Positions 44,382 through 54,163 of a stretch of DNA of 64,000 nt are shown in pieces; positions within the stretch are counted from its first letter, which is position 1, and each line of letters starts with the position of its first letter. Below the pieces are notes generated by a model, which did no database searches, was not told the DNA's origin, and was given only the letters and a program-made list of their open reading frames with translations. The stretch lies in assembly GCF_003854895.1 (NCBI RefSeq), contig NZ_CP033966.1:744001-808000 (forward strand), written 5' to 3'. The stretch comes from Pigmentiphaga sp. H8 (GTDB taxonomy: Bacteria > Pseudomonadota > Gammaproteobacteria > Burkholderiales > Burkholderiaceae_B). A program made the position numbers and the translations under genes.

Positions 44382-45985
44382 TGCCCGTACGCGACCGTTC
44401 AGGGAAGCGCCGCTGGATCGCCCCCAGCGAGCTGGCTGCTCCGGATCTGATCGCCTTCGACGCGGATCGCGCGGATTTCAACGGTGCCCTGGCCCAATTC
44501 GCCATCGGCCTGTTGTTCACGCATGCTCCCCTGAACAACGCCCGCGACTGGGAGCGCTGGTTTGCCTCACCCCCCGATACCGGCACGTTGCAATCCTGGT
44601 GGGAAGGCAGCGTTGCCCATTTCACTTACGACGGTGACGGCGCGCGTTTCATGCAGGACCATGCGCTGACGGCTAAGGCCGATTTCGGAATTTCGGGGCT
44701 GTTGATCGACTCTCCCGGTGAGAACACGATCAAGAACAACAGCGACCATTTCGTCAAACGGGGCCGAATCGAGTGCCTTTGCCCGCATTGCGCAATAACT
44801 GCGTTGTTGACTTTGCAGATTAACGCCCCCTCGGGAGGGGCCGGACACTTTACGGGCCTGCGAGGGGGCGGGCCATTGACCACTTTGCTGGTCTGCGAAC
44901 CGGCCCGGTCGCTGTGGCACGATCTGTGGGTGAATGTCATCGAACCACCGGAGCGCAATGCGCACGGCGGAGACGTCAAGAAAACCTCGCCTCACTTTAC
45001 GTTCCCTTGGCTGGCGCCGGTCGAGGCGATCCAGCCTGATCAGGGGCAGATGAGTCCTGACCAGACTCACCCTATGCATATTTTCTGGGCGATGCCGCGG
45101 CGGATCAGGCTGGACTTCGGCAGTACCGTCGAAGGCACGTGCGACATCTGCCACAGGGCCCATTCCGGGCTGCTGACTCAATACGCTACGGTCCCCTATG
45201 GATTCAACTACAAGGGTCCCTGGGATCATGTGTTTTCGCCCTACTATCAGCTCAAGGTCGATTGGCTGCCGTTGCATCCGCAACCCGGAGGATTCGGCTA
45301 TCGCCATTGGCTACCCTGGCTGGTGGGGGTGAACGACGAAAGGGCTCTTCAACGCCCGGCCCGTGTAGTGGCCCACTTCCGAACCAGCCGCAGGGCACGG
45401 CAGGCGGGAGCCACCCCCAGCCTGTGGGCCTTTGGATTTGACATCGACAAGATGAAGGCCCGATGCTGGTACGAAGCGCGATTGCCCGTGTACAGCCTTG
45501 AGGATTGCGGCCCGAGTGAAATCAAGCGTTTGCAATTCACTCTTCAAAGCTGGCTGGCTGGCGCCAGGGATAGCGTCTATGTCCTGCGCAGTGCCGTCAA
45601 GATGGCCTGGTTCAGCGGCGAGGCCCGAGGCGATTACAGCGCGGTGGACGCTGCGTTCTGGAACCGAACCGAAGCGGCATTCTATGAACTGCTCCGACAG
45701 CTGATCCACGCCATCCGTTCGGGGGCGAGCGACGTCGATCTGGAAGGGCTTGGCCAGTCGTGGCTGAACACATTGCAGCAGACCAATTTTGCTCTGTTCG
45801 ATGACGTGTTCGTCGGGGCGGGAGCAATCGACCGCAGCAACCCGCGCCGCGTTGCGGCGGCCAACAAATTGCTGCGCGCCACCATGTTCGGCGAAAAACT
45901 GAGGAAAACACTGAACCTGCCTGTCGAGCCTGCAAAGCCCGCCGCAAACAGGCAGTCCAAAACCCAGCATGAGCAGGAGGCGTGA
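44357..45985 (+). CDS. cas8e: Cascade large subunit Cas8e (Cse1/CasA)
   Basis: 542 residues from a GTG preceded by GGGGGGA; the N-terminus VSLLTDAWMPVRDRSGKRRWIAPSEL corresponds to the canonical NLLTDxWIPV of CasA. Two CxxC pairs (CLCPHC near residue 139 and CDICH near 262) form a zinc-type site seen in Cse1. LRGGGPLTTLL and the four-helix C-terminal bundle (about 380-520) are present. It recognises the PAM and recruits Cas3. A TTG six codons upstream would give 548 residues. It overlaps cse2 by one base. Confidence 0.95.
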   Translation: MSLLTDAWMPVRDRSGKRRWIAPSELAAPDLIAFDADRADFNGALAQFAIGLLFTHAPLNNARDWERWFASPPDTGTLQSWWEGSVAHFTYDGDGARFMQDHALTAKADFGISGLLIDSPGENTIKNNSDHFVKRGRIECLCPHCAITALLTLQINAPSGGAGHFTGLRGGGPLTTLLVCEPARSLWHDLWVNVIEPPERNAHGGDVKKTSPHFTFPWLAPVEAIQPDQGQMSPDQTHPMHIFWAMPRRIRLDFGSTVEGTCDICHRAHSGLLTQYATVPYGFNYKGPWDHVFSPYYQLKVDWLPLHPQPGGFGYRHWLPWLVGVNDERALQRPARVVAHFRTSRRARQAGATPSLWAFGFDIDKMKARCWYEARLPVYSLEDCGPSEIKRLQFTLQSWLAGARDSVYVLRSAVKMAWFSGEARGDYSAVDAAFWNRTEAAFYELLRQLIHAIRSGASDVDLEGLGQSWLNTLQQTNFALFDDVFVGAGAIDRSNPRRVAAANKLLRATMFGEKLRKTLNLPVEPAKPAANRQSKTQHEQEA

Positions 45986-46488
45986 TGCCCTTGACCCTGA
46001 ACTCTGATAGCCCCGAAGGGCAATCCATCCGGCGCTGGCTGGCCTATCTGGACGAATACGACAAAGGGGGGCGAGCGCAGTTGCGCCGAGCTTCTTCGGT
46101 GCTCGATGCCATCATGTGTCCCGCAGTGCATCGCTTGCGCCACCAGTTGGAGGAACTTCATCCGGGAGCGTTCAGTAATCAACGGGCCGATCGCCTGGCC
46201 ATGGCTTGCGCGTTGATGGCGCGTCTGAAGCAGCCCGTCGGCCGCCTTGCCTTGCCGTTGGCCATGAGCGAGCGTGTGGCGGGCTCTGATCGAAATGCCG
46301 TCAGCGAGTTACGTTTTCGCCGACTGCTCGACGCACACAACGACGAAGCTCTGTTCACGGGGCTGCGTCGGATGCTGCCCTTGATCGATGGTCTCGTATG
46401 CCCGGTTCTGCTCGCCCGCGATGTCGTGTTCTGGGGCGACAAAGTGAAGCGTGCCTGGGCGTACGACTATTACCGCTGGCCCAACTAG
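45985..46488 (+). CDS. cse2: Cascade small subunit Cse2 (CasB)
   Basis: 167 residues, mainly helical. RGARAQLRRASS-like segment, MCPAVHRLRHQLEELH, ALMARLKQPVGRLALPLAMSE, LRFRRLLDAHNDEALFTGLRRMLPLID and VFWGDKVKRAWAYDYY at the end are typical of CasB. Two copies stabilise the crRNA-DNA hybrid in Cascade. ATG overlaps the stop of cas8e (TGATG). Confidence 0.95.
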   Translation: MPLTLNSDSPEGQSIRRWLAYLDEYDKGGRAQLRRASSVLDAIMCPAVHRLRHQLEELHPGAFSNQRADRLAMACALMARLKQPVGRLALPLAMSERVAGSDRNAVSELRFRRLLDAHNDEALFTGLRRMLPLIDGLVCPVLLARDVVFWGDKVKRAWAYDYYRWPN

Positions 46489-46547
46489 GCCAGCCTTGCC
46501 CACTCGCCCATCCGCTTCATCCCACTTGCGCTGTACAGAGGAACGCC

Positions 46548-47645
46548 ATGTCCGACTTCATCCAATTGCATATCCTGACTCACTACGCGCCCGCCAACCT
46601 GAACCGCGACGACACGGGCCGCCCCAAGACGGCGCTGATGGGGGGCGCCTTGCGGTTGCGGGTCTCCTCGCAAAGCCTCAAACGCGCCTGGCGTACCTCC
46701 GATCTGTTCCAGGCCGCGGTGGGAGAACACCTGGGAACGCGTACCCGCCTGCTTGGAAAGGACGTGCATGACGCCATGCTGGCCCAGGGGCTGGATGCGC
46801 AGAAGGCCTTGGAGTGGGCCCGCCAGATCGCCGCCGCCTTCGGCTCCCTGGAAGTCGAGAAGCCGGAGTCAAAGAAGAAGAAAGCCGACGGCGAAGGCGC
46901 GCAGGAACCGGACTTGAAGAAACTGCTGCAGATCAAGGAGATCGTGCACGTTTCACCTGCGGAGCGACAGGCTGCGCTGCAATTGGCGGCGAGTTGTGTT
47001 CAGCGCGGTAAAGGCCCCGAGGCCGCCGAACTCAATCTGCTCAGCAAGGACGCTACCGCCGTGGACGTTTCCATGTTCGGCCGCATGCTTGCCAGTGCCA
47101 ATGAGTTCAATGTGGATGCGGCCGTGCAGGTCGCGCACGCTTTTACGGTTCATCGCGCGGAAGTCGAAGACGATTATTTCAGCGCCGTGGACGACCTGGG
47201 CACGGACACAGGGGCGGGTCACATCGGTGACCGAGGATACGGTGCGGGCCTGTTCTATTTGTACGTGTGCGTGAACCGCACGCTGCTGCAAGAAAATCTG
47301 CAAGGCGACAAGGCGCTGGCGAACCGCGCAATGGCTTCCTTGCTGGAGGCCATCGCCAAAGTGAGCCCCACCGGCATGCAGAACAGCTATGCTTCGCGGG
47401 CTTATGCCGCCTACGTGCTGGCGGAGAAGGGCGCTCAGCAGCCACGCAGTCTTTCTCAGGCTTTCCTGCGGCCCGTGCAGGGTAGCGACGATCGATCGAT
47501 GCTGACCGAGGCCATCGAGTCCCTGCAGAAGCAGCGCGCGAATTTCGACAAGACCTACGGTGCCTGCTCGGATGCCAGTCTGGGGATGGATACCGATGCG
47601 GGCACGGGTTCGCTGCAAGCCCTGATCGATTTCATCCAGGACTGA
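46548..47645 (+). CDS. cas7e: Cascade backbone subunit Cas7 (Cse4/CasC)
   Basis: 365 residues. FIQLHILTHYAPANLNRDDTGRPKTALMGGALRLRVSSQSLKRAWRTS (about 4-51) is the RAMP palm start of CasC; DVSMFGRMLASANEFNVDAAVQVAHAFTVH and NSYASRAYAAYVL are further family stretches. A Lys/Glu-rich insertion (EKPESKKKKADGEGAQEPD) lies near residue 105. Six copies would form the crRNA backbone. It starts 59 bases after cse2 with AGAGG in front of the ATG. Confidence 0.95.
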   Translation: MSDFIQLHILTHYAPANLNRDDTGRPKTALMGGALRLRVSSQSLKRAWRTSDLFQAAVGEHLGTRTRLLGKDVHDAMLAQGLDAQKALEWARQIAAAFGSLEVEKPESKKKKADGEGAQEPDLKKLLQIKEIVHVSPAERQAALQLAASCVQRGKGPEAAELNLLSKDATAVDVSMFGRMLASANEFNVDAAVQVAHAFTVHRAEVEDDYFSAVDDLGTDTGAGHIGDRGYGAGLFYLYVCVNRTLLQENLQGDKALANRAMASLLEAIAKVSPTGMQNSYASRAYAAYVLAEKGAQQPRSLSQAFLRPVQGSDDRSMLTEAIESLQKQRANFDKTYGACSDASLGMDTDAGTGSLQALIDFIQD

Positions 47646-47648
47646 GCC

Positions 47649-48362
47649 ATGGCGTACCTGGTCTTTCAACTGCAAGGCGCCATGGCGTCCTGGGGAGAAG
47701 CGGCCGTGGGCGAATACCGGGGCACGCACGATCTTCCCACGGTATCGGCCCTGGCGGGCTTGCTGTGCGCGGCACTGGGTCTGCGACGCGATCAGGAAGA
47801 GGAGATCCAGGCTGTCCACCGGCACTACCTGATGGCGGTCGGCGTGTATGCCTGCGGTCCGATGCTGCGCGACTACCATACCGCACAGGTCGCTTCGCGC
47901 AGCCAGCTCAAGGGAATGCGGCATGCCACTCGCAAGGATGAGTTGGCATTTCGCAGAACGGAGTTGAACACCATTTTGTCCACGCGCGATCACGTGCAAG
48001 GCGTCCGGTATCGCGTCGCCGTCCAGGCCGACGACGAGGCACCTTACCCGCTGGATGCCTTGCGCCAGGCCTTGTTGACTCCAGCTTTCGTGCCCTACCT
48101 GGGACGAAAATCGTGCCCGCTCGAGGCTCCCATGGCGCCTTGCCTGATGGATGTCGACGACGTGCTGGCCGCATTGTCCGAGTACCCGCACGCCGCGGAC
48201 GGATCGACCCGTCGCCCCTTCAAGCTGACCTGGTGCGATGGTATGACACCGGGCGTCGAATCCAGTTTGACCGTTCGCCAGCGTGACCGCTTGATTCATC
48301 GGGGCGCCTGGCAGTACGGCGAACGCACTCAGCACGTAGCAATGCTGCCCCAGGAGGCCTGA
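47649..48362 (+). CDS. cas5e: Cascade subunit Cas5 (CasD)
   Basis: 237 residues. MAYLVFQLQGAMASWGEAAVGEYRGTHDLPTVSALAGLLCAALGL is the standard CasD opening (RAMP with Gly-rich LPTVSAL). KDELAFRRTELNTILSTRDH and YLGRKSCPLEAP are also typical. It binds the 5-prime handle of crRNA. Starts three bases after cas7. Confidence 0.95.
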   Translation: MAYLVFQLQGAMASWGEAAVGEYRGTHDLPTVSALAGLLCAALGLRRDQEEEIQAVHRHYLMAVGVYACGPMLRDYHTAQVASRSQLKGMRHATRKDELAFRRTELNTILSTRDHVQGVRYRVAVQADDEAPYPLDALRQALLTPAFVPYLGRKSCPLEAPMAPCLMDVDDVLAALSEYPHAADGSTRRPFKLTWCDGMTPGVESSLTVRQRDRLIHRGAWQYGERTQHVAMLPQEA

Positions 48363-48363
48363 C

Positions 48364-49023
48364 ATGCATTTCAGTGTCATCACCCCCACGCCGGGCCGGG
48401 AAAACGAGGCCACGCACCAGTTGTTCCCGGGGGTCTATGCCGAGCACCAGTGGCTGTGGCGCTTTTTCCCTTCCGAAGCCGGCTCGGCCCGGGACCATAT
48501 CTTCCGCCGGGCGGACCAGGGACAGGCCATGCGTTTCTACGTGGTCTCCAAGCGTCCTCCCGTGGCTTTCAGCGACGCCTGGTCCGTGAAAACGCGGCCC
48601 TATGCTCCCAGGCTGCAAGCCGGTGACGAGCTGGAGTTCGAACTACGAGCCAACCCCGTGGTCACCCGCAAGCACGAGGACGGCAAGAGTCGCCGCCACG
48701 ATGTGGTGATGGATGCCAAGCGGCGGGCCAAGGAGGAAGGTTCGGAGCGAGCGTCGGGCTATTCGCTGGTGCGATCCGCATGTACCGCGTGGCTCAATCA
48801 GCAGGGTGGGCAGCACGGCTTTCTGATCGACGAGGTGGGGCTGTCCGTGGACGGCTATACCCAGCATGTCGGCAAGGCGGACAGTATCCGCTTCAGCTCC
48901 GTGGATTTTCGTGGGGGACTGCGTGTGACCGATCCCGATGCCTTCGCAGCTACCTTGGCATCGGGGCTGGGGCATGCCAAGGCCTTCGGGTGCGGCCTGA
49001 TGCTTGTTCGCAGGCCGCTATGA
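48364..49023 (+). CDS. cas6e: crRNA-processing endoribonuclease Cas6e (CasE)
   Basis: 219 residues. The catalytic-His region AEHQWLWRFFP (H28) matches LHQGLWHLFP of the E. coli enzyme, whose His20 acts in cleavage. ARDHIFRRADQGQAMRFYVVSKRPP and GLGHAKAFGCGLMLVRRPL at the end (Gly-rich loop) are family signatures. It cleaves the array transcript 3-prime of the repeat hairpin. The hairpin here has a GNRA-type loop. Begins one base after the cas5 stop. Confidence 0.95.
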   Translation: MHFSVITPTPGRENEATHQLFPGVYAEHQWLWRFFPSEAGSARDHIFRRADQGQAMRFYVVSKRPPVAFSDAWSVKTRPYAPRLQAGDELEFELRANPVVTRKHEDGKSRRHDVVMDAKRRAKEEGSERASGYSLVRSACTAWLNQQGGQHGFLIDEVGLSVDGYTQHVGKADSIRFSSVDFRGGLRVTDPDAFAATLASGLGHAKAFGCGLMLVRRPL

Positions 49024-49052
49024 CGGTTCGCCTGAACGTGTGAGGGGGGAGC

Positions 49053-50281
<1,229 letters not shown>

Positions 50282-50345
50282 CAAAAAAATTGGTAGATTT
50301 TCGGCGTCCGATTTTTTCCTTTGAAAACAATCGGTTATGTTTGGT
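50282..50345 (+). promoter_or_regulatory. Leader of CRISPR array 2
   Basis: 64 bases between cas2 and the first repeat: runs of A, then GGCGTCCGATTTTTTCC and AAAACAATCGGTTATGTTTGG. Nearly identical to the leader of array 3, so it should be the functional adaptation site. Confidence 0.75.
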
Positions 50346-51657
50346 GTGTTCCCCGCGGGAGCGGGGATGAACCGTCCTCGACCGAGCGCGAAGTGGCGCT
50401 CAACGAGTGTTCCCCGCGGGAGCGGGGATGAACCGCCAGCGGCATCGAAGTTGGACGCGTGGATGTTGTGTTCCCCGCGGGAGCGGGGATGAACCGCCAA
50501 CCCCCTCGAGCTTTAGGCGGTCCGCTTCGTGTTCCCCGCGGGAGCGGGGATGAACCGCTCAGCCCGTTGATGCCGCCGGGAACAATGCGGTGTTCCCCGC
50601 GGGAGCGGGGATGAACCGCTTGCGGCGGCGTTCGTCACCTGGGCGAACGCCGTGTTCCCCGCGGGAGCGGGGATGAACCGCGGTCCTCGCGCGGCTGTCC
50701 GGCCCGGCCCGCGTGTTCCCCGCGGGAGCGGGGATGAACCGCGGTTGAAGAACATCGCGCAGAACGCGGACGAGTGTTCCCCGCGGGAGCGGGGATGAAC
50801 CGGTCGCCCATTCGCGTCGTATTCGAACTGCGGTGTGTTCCCCGCGGGAGCGGGGATGAACCGTCCTGGCAAGCCACCGACTTCCCCATCGTCACGTGTT
50901 CCCCGCGGGAGCGGGGATGAACCGTATCGACGGCGCGCAACCTCCCTGTCGGGATAGTGTTCCCCGCGGGAGCGGGGATGAACCGTGTCGGCGGCGCGCA
51001 ACCTCCCGTCGGGATAGGTGTTCCCCGCGGGAGCGGGGATGAACCGACGGAGGGAGAGCATGGCGACCGGTAGCTCGAGTGTTCCCCGCGGGAGCGGGGA
51101 TGAACCGGCGTCTTGGACGTGGTAGCGCTTGCGGGCGACCGTGTTCCCCGCGGGAGCGGGGATGAACCGTCGGACAGCTCTTGCCGGTAGAGCGCGTACA
51201 CGTGTTCCCCGCGGGAGCGGGGATGAACCGATCCAGTCGCCGCAGGCCTCCGCTATCGTGGGGTGTTCCCCGCGGGAGCGGGGATGAACCGTCGAAATCT
51301 TCCTGGAAGCTGTCGCCGACTCCGTGTTCCCCGCGGGAGCGGGGATGAACCGGCCGGGGCATAGACCAGATCGAACTGGCCAAAGTGTTCCCCGCGGGAG
51401 CGGGGATGAACCGAGGTGGGCGCGATACATAAGTGTCGGCGGCGCGTGTTCCCCGCGGGAGCGGGGATGAACCGCTGGCCCTGCTAGTAGGAGGCGGCAC
51501 CGCAGCGTGTTCCCCGCGGGAGCGGGGATGAACCGGTATCTATCATGAGCGCACGTAAGACCAAAGTGTGTTCCCCGCGAGAGCGGGGATGAACCGCGGA
51601 CGAGGTGTCCGTCTACACGCTGAACGATGTGTTCCCGCGAGAGTGGGGGAGGTTACT
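50346..51657 (+). CRISPR. CRISPR array 2: 22 repeats, 21 spacers
   Basis: 29-base repeats beginning GTGTTCCCCGCGGGAGCGG and ending GATGAACCG, with spacers of 32 bases (33 for spacers 5 and 13). The stem is CCCCGC/GCGGGG with loop GGGA (GNRA). The first 20 repeats are identical; repeat 21 (51568) has loop GAGA; repeat 22 (51629) is decayed (GTGTTCCCGCGAGAGTGGGG). Spacers 10, 11 and 18 are from related target sites. Leader-proximal end is at the left, so the newest spacers are near 50375. Confidence 0.97.
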
Positions 51658-51736
51658 CGGGTGAATGCCTGATCTTGGGCAAGGGTGCAATTCTTGCAGT
51701 AGCCAATTCACCTGTAAAAATGCCTTGAATTAAATG

Positions 51737-51768
51737 CCCATATTGGGTAACTTCGTTCCCAATATAGG
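51737..51768 (+). promoter_or_regulatory. Inverted-repeat operator before the nucleotidyltransferase gene
   Basis: Arms CCCATATTGGG and CCCAATATAGG (one mismatched pair, 10-base spacer) form a 32-base palindrome ending 16 bases before the start codon at 51785. TTGAAT (51725-51730), 17 bases and TAACTT (51748-51753) could be the promoter, with the left arm in its spacer. The layout fits autorepression by the helix-turn-helix of the gene product. Confidence 0.55.
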
Positions 51769-51784
51769 TATGTTTTGCTTCACC

Positions 51785-52375
51785 ATGCACTCTAACTTGG
51801 CCGATGCCCTATTTCCTCGAACCAAACAGCGCGTGTTGGGATTGTTGTTCGGCCAGCCTTGGCGCAGTTTCTATGCCAGCGAGGTGATGGGAATCGTGGC
51901 CAGTGGCTCCGGCGCGGTTCAGCGTGAGTTGGCGGCCTTGGCTCAGAGCGGTCTGGTCACCGTCAAGGCTGTTGGCAATCAAAAGCACTATCAGGCCAAC
52001 CCAGACTCCCCGATTTTTGAGGAGCTGTGTGCGATCGTGCAGAAGACGATAGGATTGGCAGAACCTCTGCGCAGTGCCCTTCGGCCTCTGGAGCGTCGAA
52101 TCACCGCGGCGTTTGTCTACGGTTCTGTTGCGAAGAAAATGGACACGTCGCGAAGCGACATTGATCTTATGCTTGTGAGCGATGACGTGAGCTACGGAGA
52201 TGTCTTTGAAGCATTGGAAGAGGCAAGCCACACACTGGGGCGGCCAGTGAACCCCACTATCTTGACTCGCGCGGAATTCTTGAAGCGGGTGACCGCACAG
52301 GAGTCTTTCCTTTCCCGAGTGCTGGATCAGCCCAAGCTCTGGATCCTGGGAGGCCCCGATGACCTCCCCGTTTGA
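51785..52375 (+). CDS. HTH-nucleotidyltransferase fusion, antitoxin-type (MNT)
   Basis: 196 residues from the ATG after the palindrome; an upstream ATG (51734) would place the operator in the coding region. Residues 1-75 form an ArsR-like winged helix (FYASEVMGIVASGSGAVQRELAALAQSGLVTVKAVGNQKHY). Residues 95-190 form a minimal nucleotidyltransferase with G113-S114, ten residues, D125 and D127 (GS-x10-DxD). In MntA-HepT systems the nucleotidyltransferase AMPylates and neutralises a HEPN toxin; an N-terminal DNA-binding domain is unusual and suggests self-regulation. It overlaps the next gene by 17 bases and lies between two CRISPR arrays. Confidence 0.8.
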   Translation: MHSNLADALFPRTKQRVLGLLFGQPWRSFYASEVMGIVASGSGAVQRELAALAQSGLVTVKAVGNQKHYQANPDSPIFEELCAIVQKTIGLAEPLRSALRPLERRITAAFVYGSVAKKMDTSRSDIDLMLVSDDVSYGDVFEALEEASHTLGRPVNPTILTRAEFLKRVTAQESFLSRVLDQPKLWILGGPDDLPV

Positions 52376-52790
52376 GAGCCTGGCCGGCCCAGGCAAGCCG
52401 CTCAAGGCGGAGCCGCCGGACGCCAAGGAATTCGACGGCTTGAAGAGGTCAGGTCATGCGAGGCTGAAGGACGCACTCAATTCGTCCCTGTCCATCGAGA
52501 GCCGTTTCGATCTGGCCTACAACGCCGCCCACGCTCTTTGCCTGGCTGCGCTGCGATGGAACGGGTATCGGTCAACAAATCGCTATCTGGTTTTCCAATT
52601 GCTACCCCACACATTGGGTCTCGGACCGGCGGTCTGGCGAGTGCTCTCGAAGTGTCACGATATCCGCAATCTCGGTGAGTATGAAGGAGATCTGAGTGTC
52701 GATGATCGGATCGTCACAGACCTTGTGGCGGCGTGCCAAGTAGTGGCTGACAAGGTCGATGGCCTTGCTCCGCTAAGTTCTGTCCGCTGA
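52359..52790 (+). CDS. HEPN-like protein, putative toxin partner
   Basis: 143 residues, all helical. The segment RFDLAYNAAHALCLAALRWNGY (49-70) and the C-terminal HDIRNLGEYEGD (100-111) resemble HEPN proteins that accompany HTH-nucleotidyltransferases. The usual Rx4-6H RNase motif is not intact: R103-N104 is followed by Y108, and the only nearby His (H100) comes before the Arg. So it could be a Tyr-containing variant, a non-RNase HEPN, or inactive. Coupled with the preceding gene by overlap; the classification rests on fold-like pattern and context. Confidence 0.6.
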   Translation: MTSPFESLAGPGKPLKAEPPDAKEFDGLKRSGHARLKDALNSSLSIESRFDLAYNAAHALCLAALRWNGYRSTNRYLVFQLLPHTLGLGPAVWRVLSKCHDIRNLGEYEGDLSVDDRIVTDLVAACQVVADKVDGLAPLSSVR

Positions 52791-52866
52791 GAAATAAGCT
52801 GCAATGTCTGGTTGTCATGACGAGTTGAAGCCTGTTTTTTCGGCTTTTTAACGAGTTGGGTTTCCT

Positions 52867-52931
52867 GGAAAAAAGTTGGTGGATTCTTGGCGTCCGATTT
52901 TCTCTTTTGAAAACAATCGGTTATGTTTGGT
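52867..52931 (+). promoter_or_regulatory. Leader of CRISPR array 3
   Basis: GAAAAAAGTTGGTGGATTC, GGCGTCCGATTTTCTC and AAAACAATCGGTTATGTTTGG match the array 2 leader at nearly every position of the last 60 bases. Upstream, TCGGCTTTTTAAC echoes TCGGCTCTTTAAC at the end of cas2. Confidence 0.75.
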
Positions 52932-54119
52932 GTGTTCCCCGCGGGAGCGGGGATGAACCGCCGTCCGAGAAGGGCACGGTGGGCGCCACCATGTGTTCCC
53001 CGCGGGAGCGGGGATGAACCGCTCCAGGACATCAGCCAGGACGATGCTGTGGCGTGTTCCCCGCGGGAGCGGGGATGAACCGGTATCCCCGTTGATGCGC
53101 TTCTCGGCTTCGGCGTGTTCCCCGCGGGAGCGGGGATGAACCGGCGGCGGTGATGGTGTCGTTCATAAACACTCCGTGTTCCCCGCGGGAGCGGGGATGA
53201 ACCGCCCGCTTCGTGGGCCTTGGCCAGGAACTCCTTGTGTTCCCCGCGGGAGCGGGGATGAACCGCTCACGACCTCCTGAAAAACCCTAAGATCCAGGTG
53301 TTCCCCGCGGGAGCGGGGATGAACCGGACTCGAAGGGCAACGTCGTCACGTTCAGCCAGTGTTCCCCGCGGGAGCGGGGATGAACCGTGATCTACGACGC
53401 GAATCTGCGCAGCAGCTATGTGTTCCCCGCGGGAGCGGGGATGAACCGGTATCGGCGTAGGTCATGGGATTTGAGTGGATGTGTTCCCCGCGGGAGCGGG
53501 GATGAACCGCCCTTGGCGGCGCAGCGGACCATGAACGCCTTGTGTTCCCCGCGGGAGCGGGGATGAACCGCCAAGGCCGGAGACGCGGGCAAACAGGACG
53601 ATGTGTTCCCCGCGGGAGCGGGGATGAACCGGGGTTGTCCTGGGTCATTGGTCGCTCCATCGTGTGTTCCCCGCGGGAGCGGGGATGAACCGCCAAGAAG
53701 GCCCCGCAGCCGCCCGCATTTGACGTGTTCCCCGCGGGAGCGGGGATGAACCGTATTGCTGGTATCGCGCAGACGGCACAACGCGGTGTTCCCCGCGAGA
53801 GCGGGGATGAACCGCTCGTCCACGTCGTCGACTGCGTCCTCGTCCAGTGTTCCCCGCGAGAGCGGGGATGAACCGGCCGGATCGTCGTAGGGGGGGCCGG
53901 TGCGGATGTGTTCCCCGCGAGAGCGGGGATGAACCGTACCCGATGGAGCAACAGTTCACCGTGCCGGAGTGTTCCCCGCGAGAGCGGGGATGAACCGTAG
54001 GACTCGTCCAGGCCATCGCCTGCCGGCTTGTGTTCCCCGCGAGAGCGGGGATGAACCGTCGGGGTCGGCCGCGATCCTGGCCAGGCGCAGGTGTTCCCCG
54101 CGAAAGCGGGGATGAAACG
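52932..54119 (+). CRISPR. CRISPR array 3: 20 repeats, 19 spacers
   Basis: 29-base repeats at exact 61-base spacing with 32-base spacers throughout. Repeats 1-14 (52932-53725) are of the GGGA-loop type; repeats 15-19 (from 53786) have GAGA; the last (54091) has GAAA and GAAACG at its end. A hairpin CGCCCG-ACAG-CGGGCG overlaps the final bases (54118-54133), and the convergent receptor gene stops 44 bases further on. Same orientation as arrays 1 and 2 and as the cas genes. Confidence 0.97.
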
Positions 54120-54163
54120 CCCGACAGCGGGCGCTTGTCCGCCTCGGCGACTGGAAGCTCCTC

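Noticed and set aside
54118..54133. Hairpin CGCCCG-ACAG-CGGGCG as terminator of array 3
   Set aside because: No T-run follows, so it is not reported as a separate terminator; it is only mentioned with the array.
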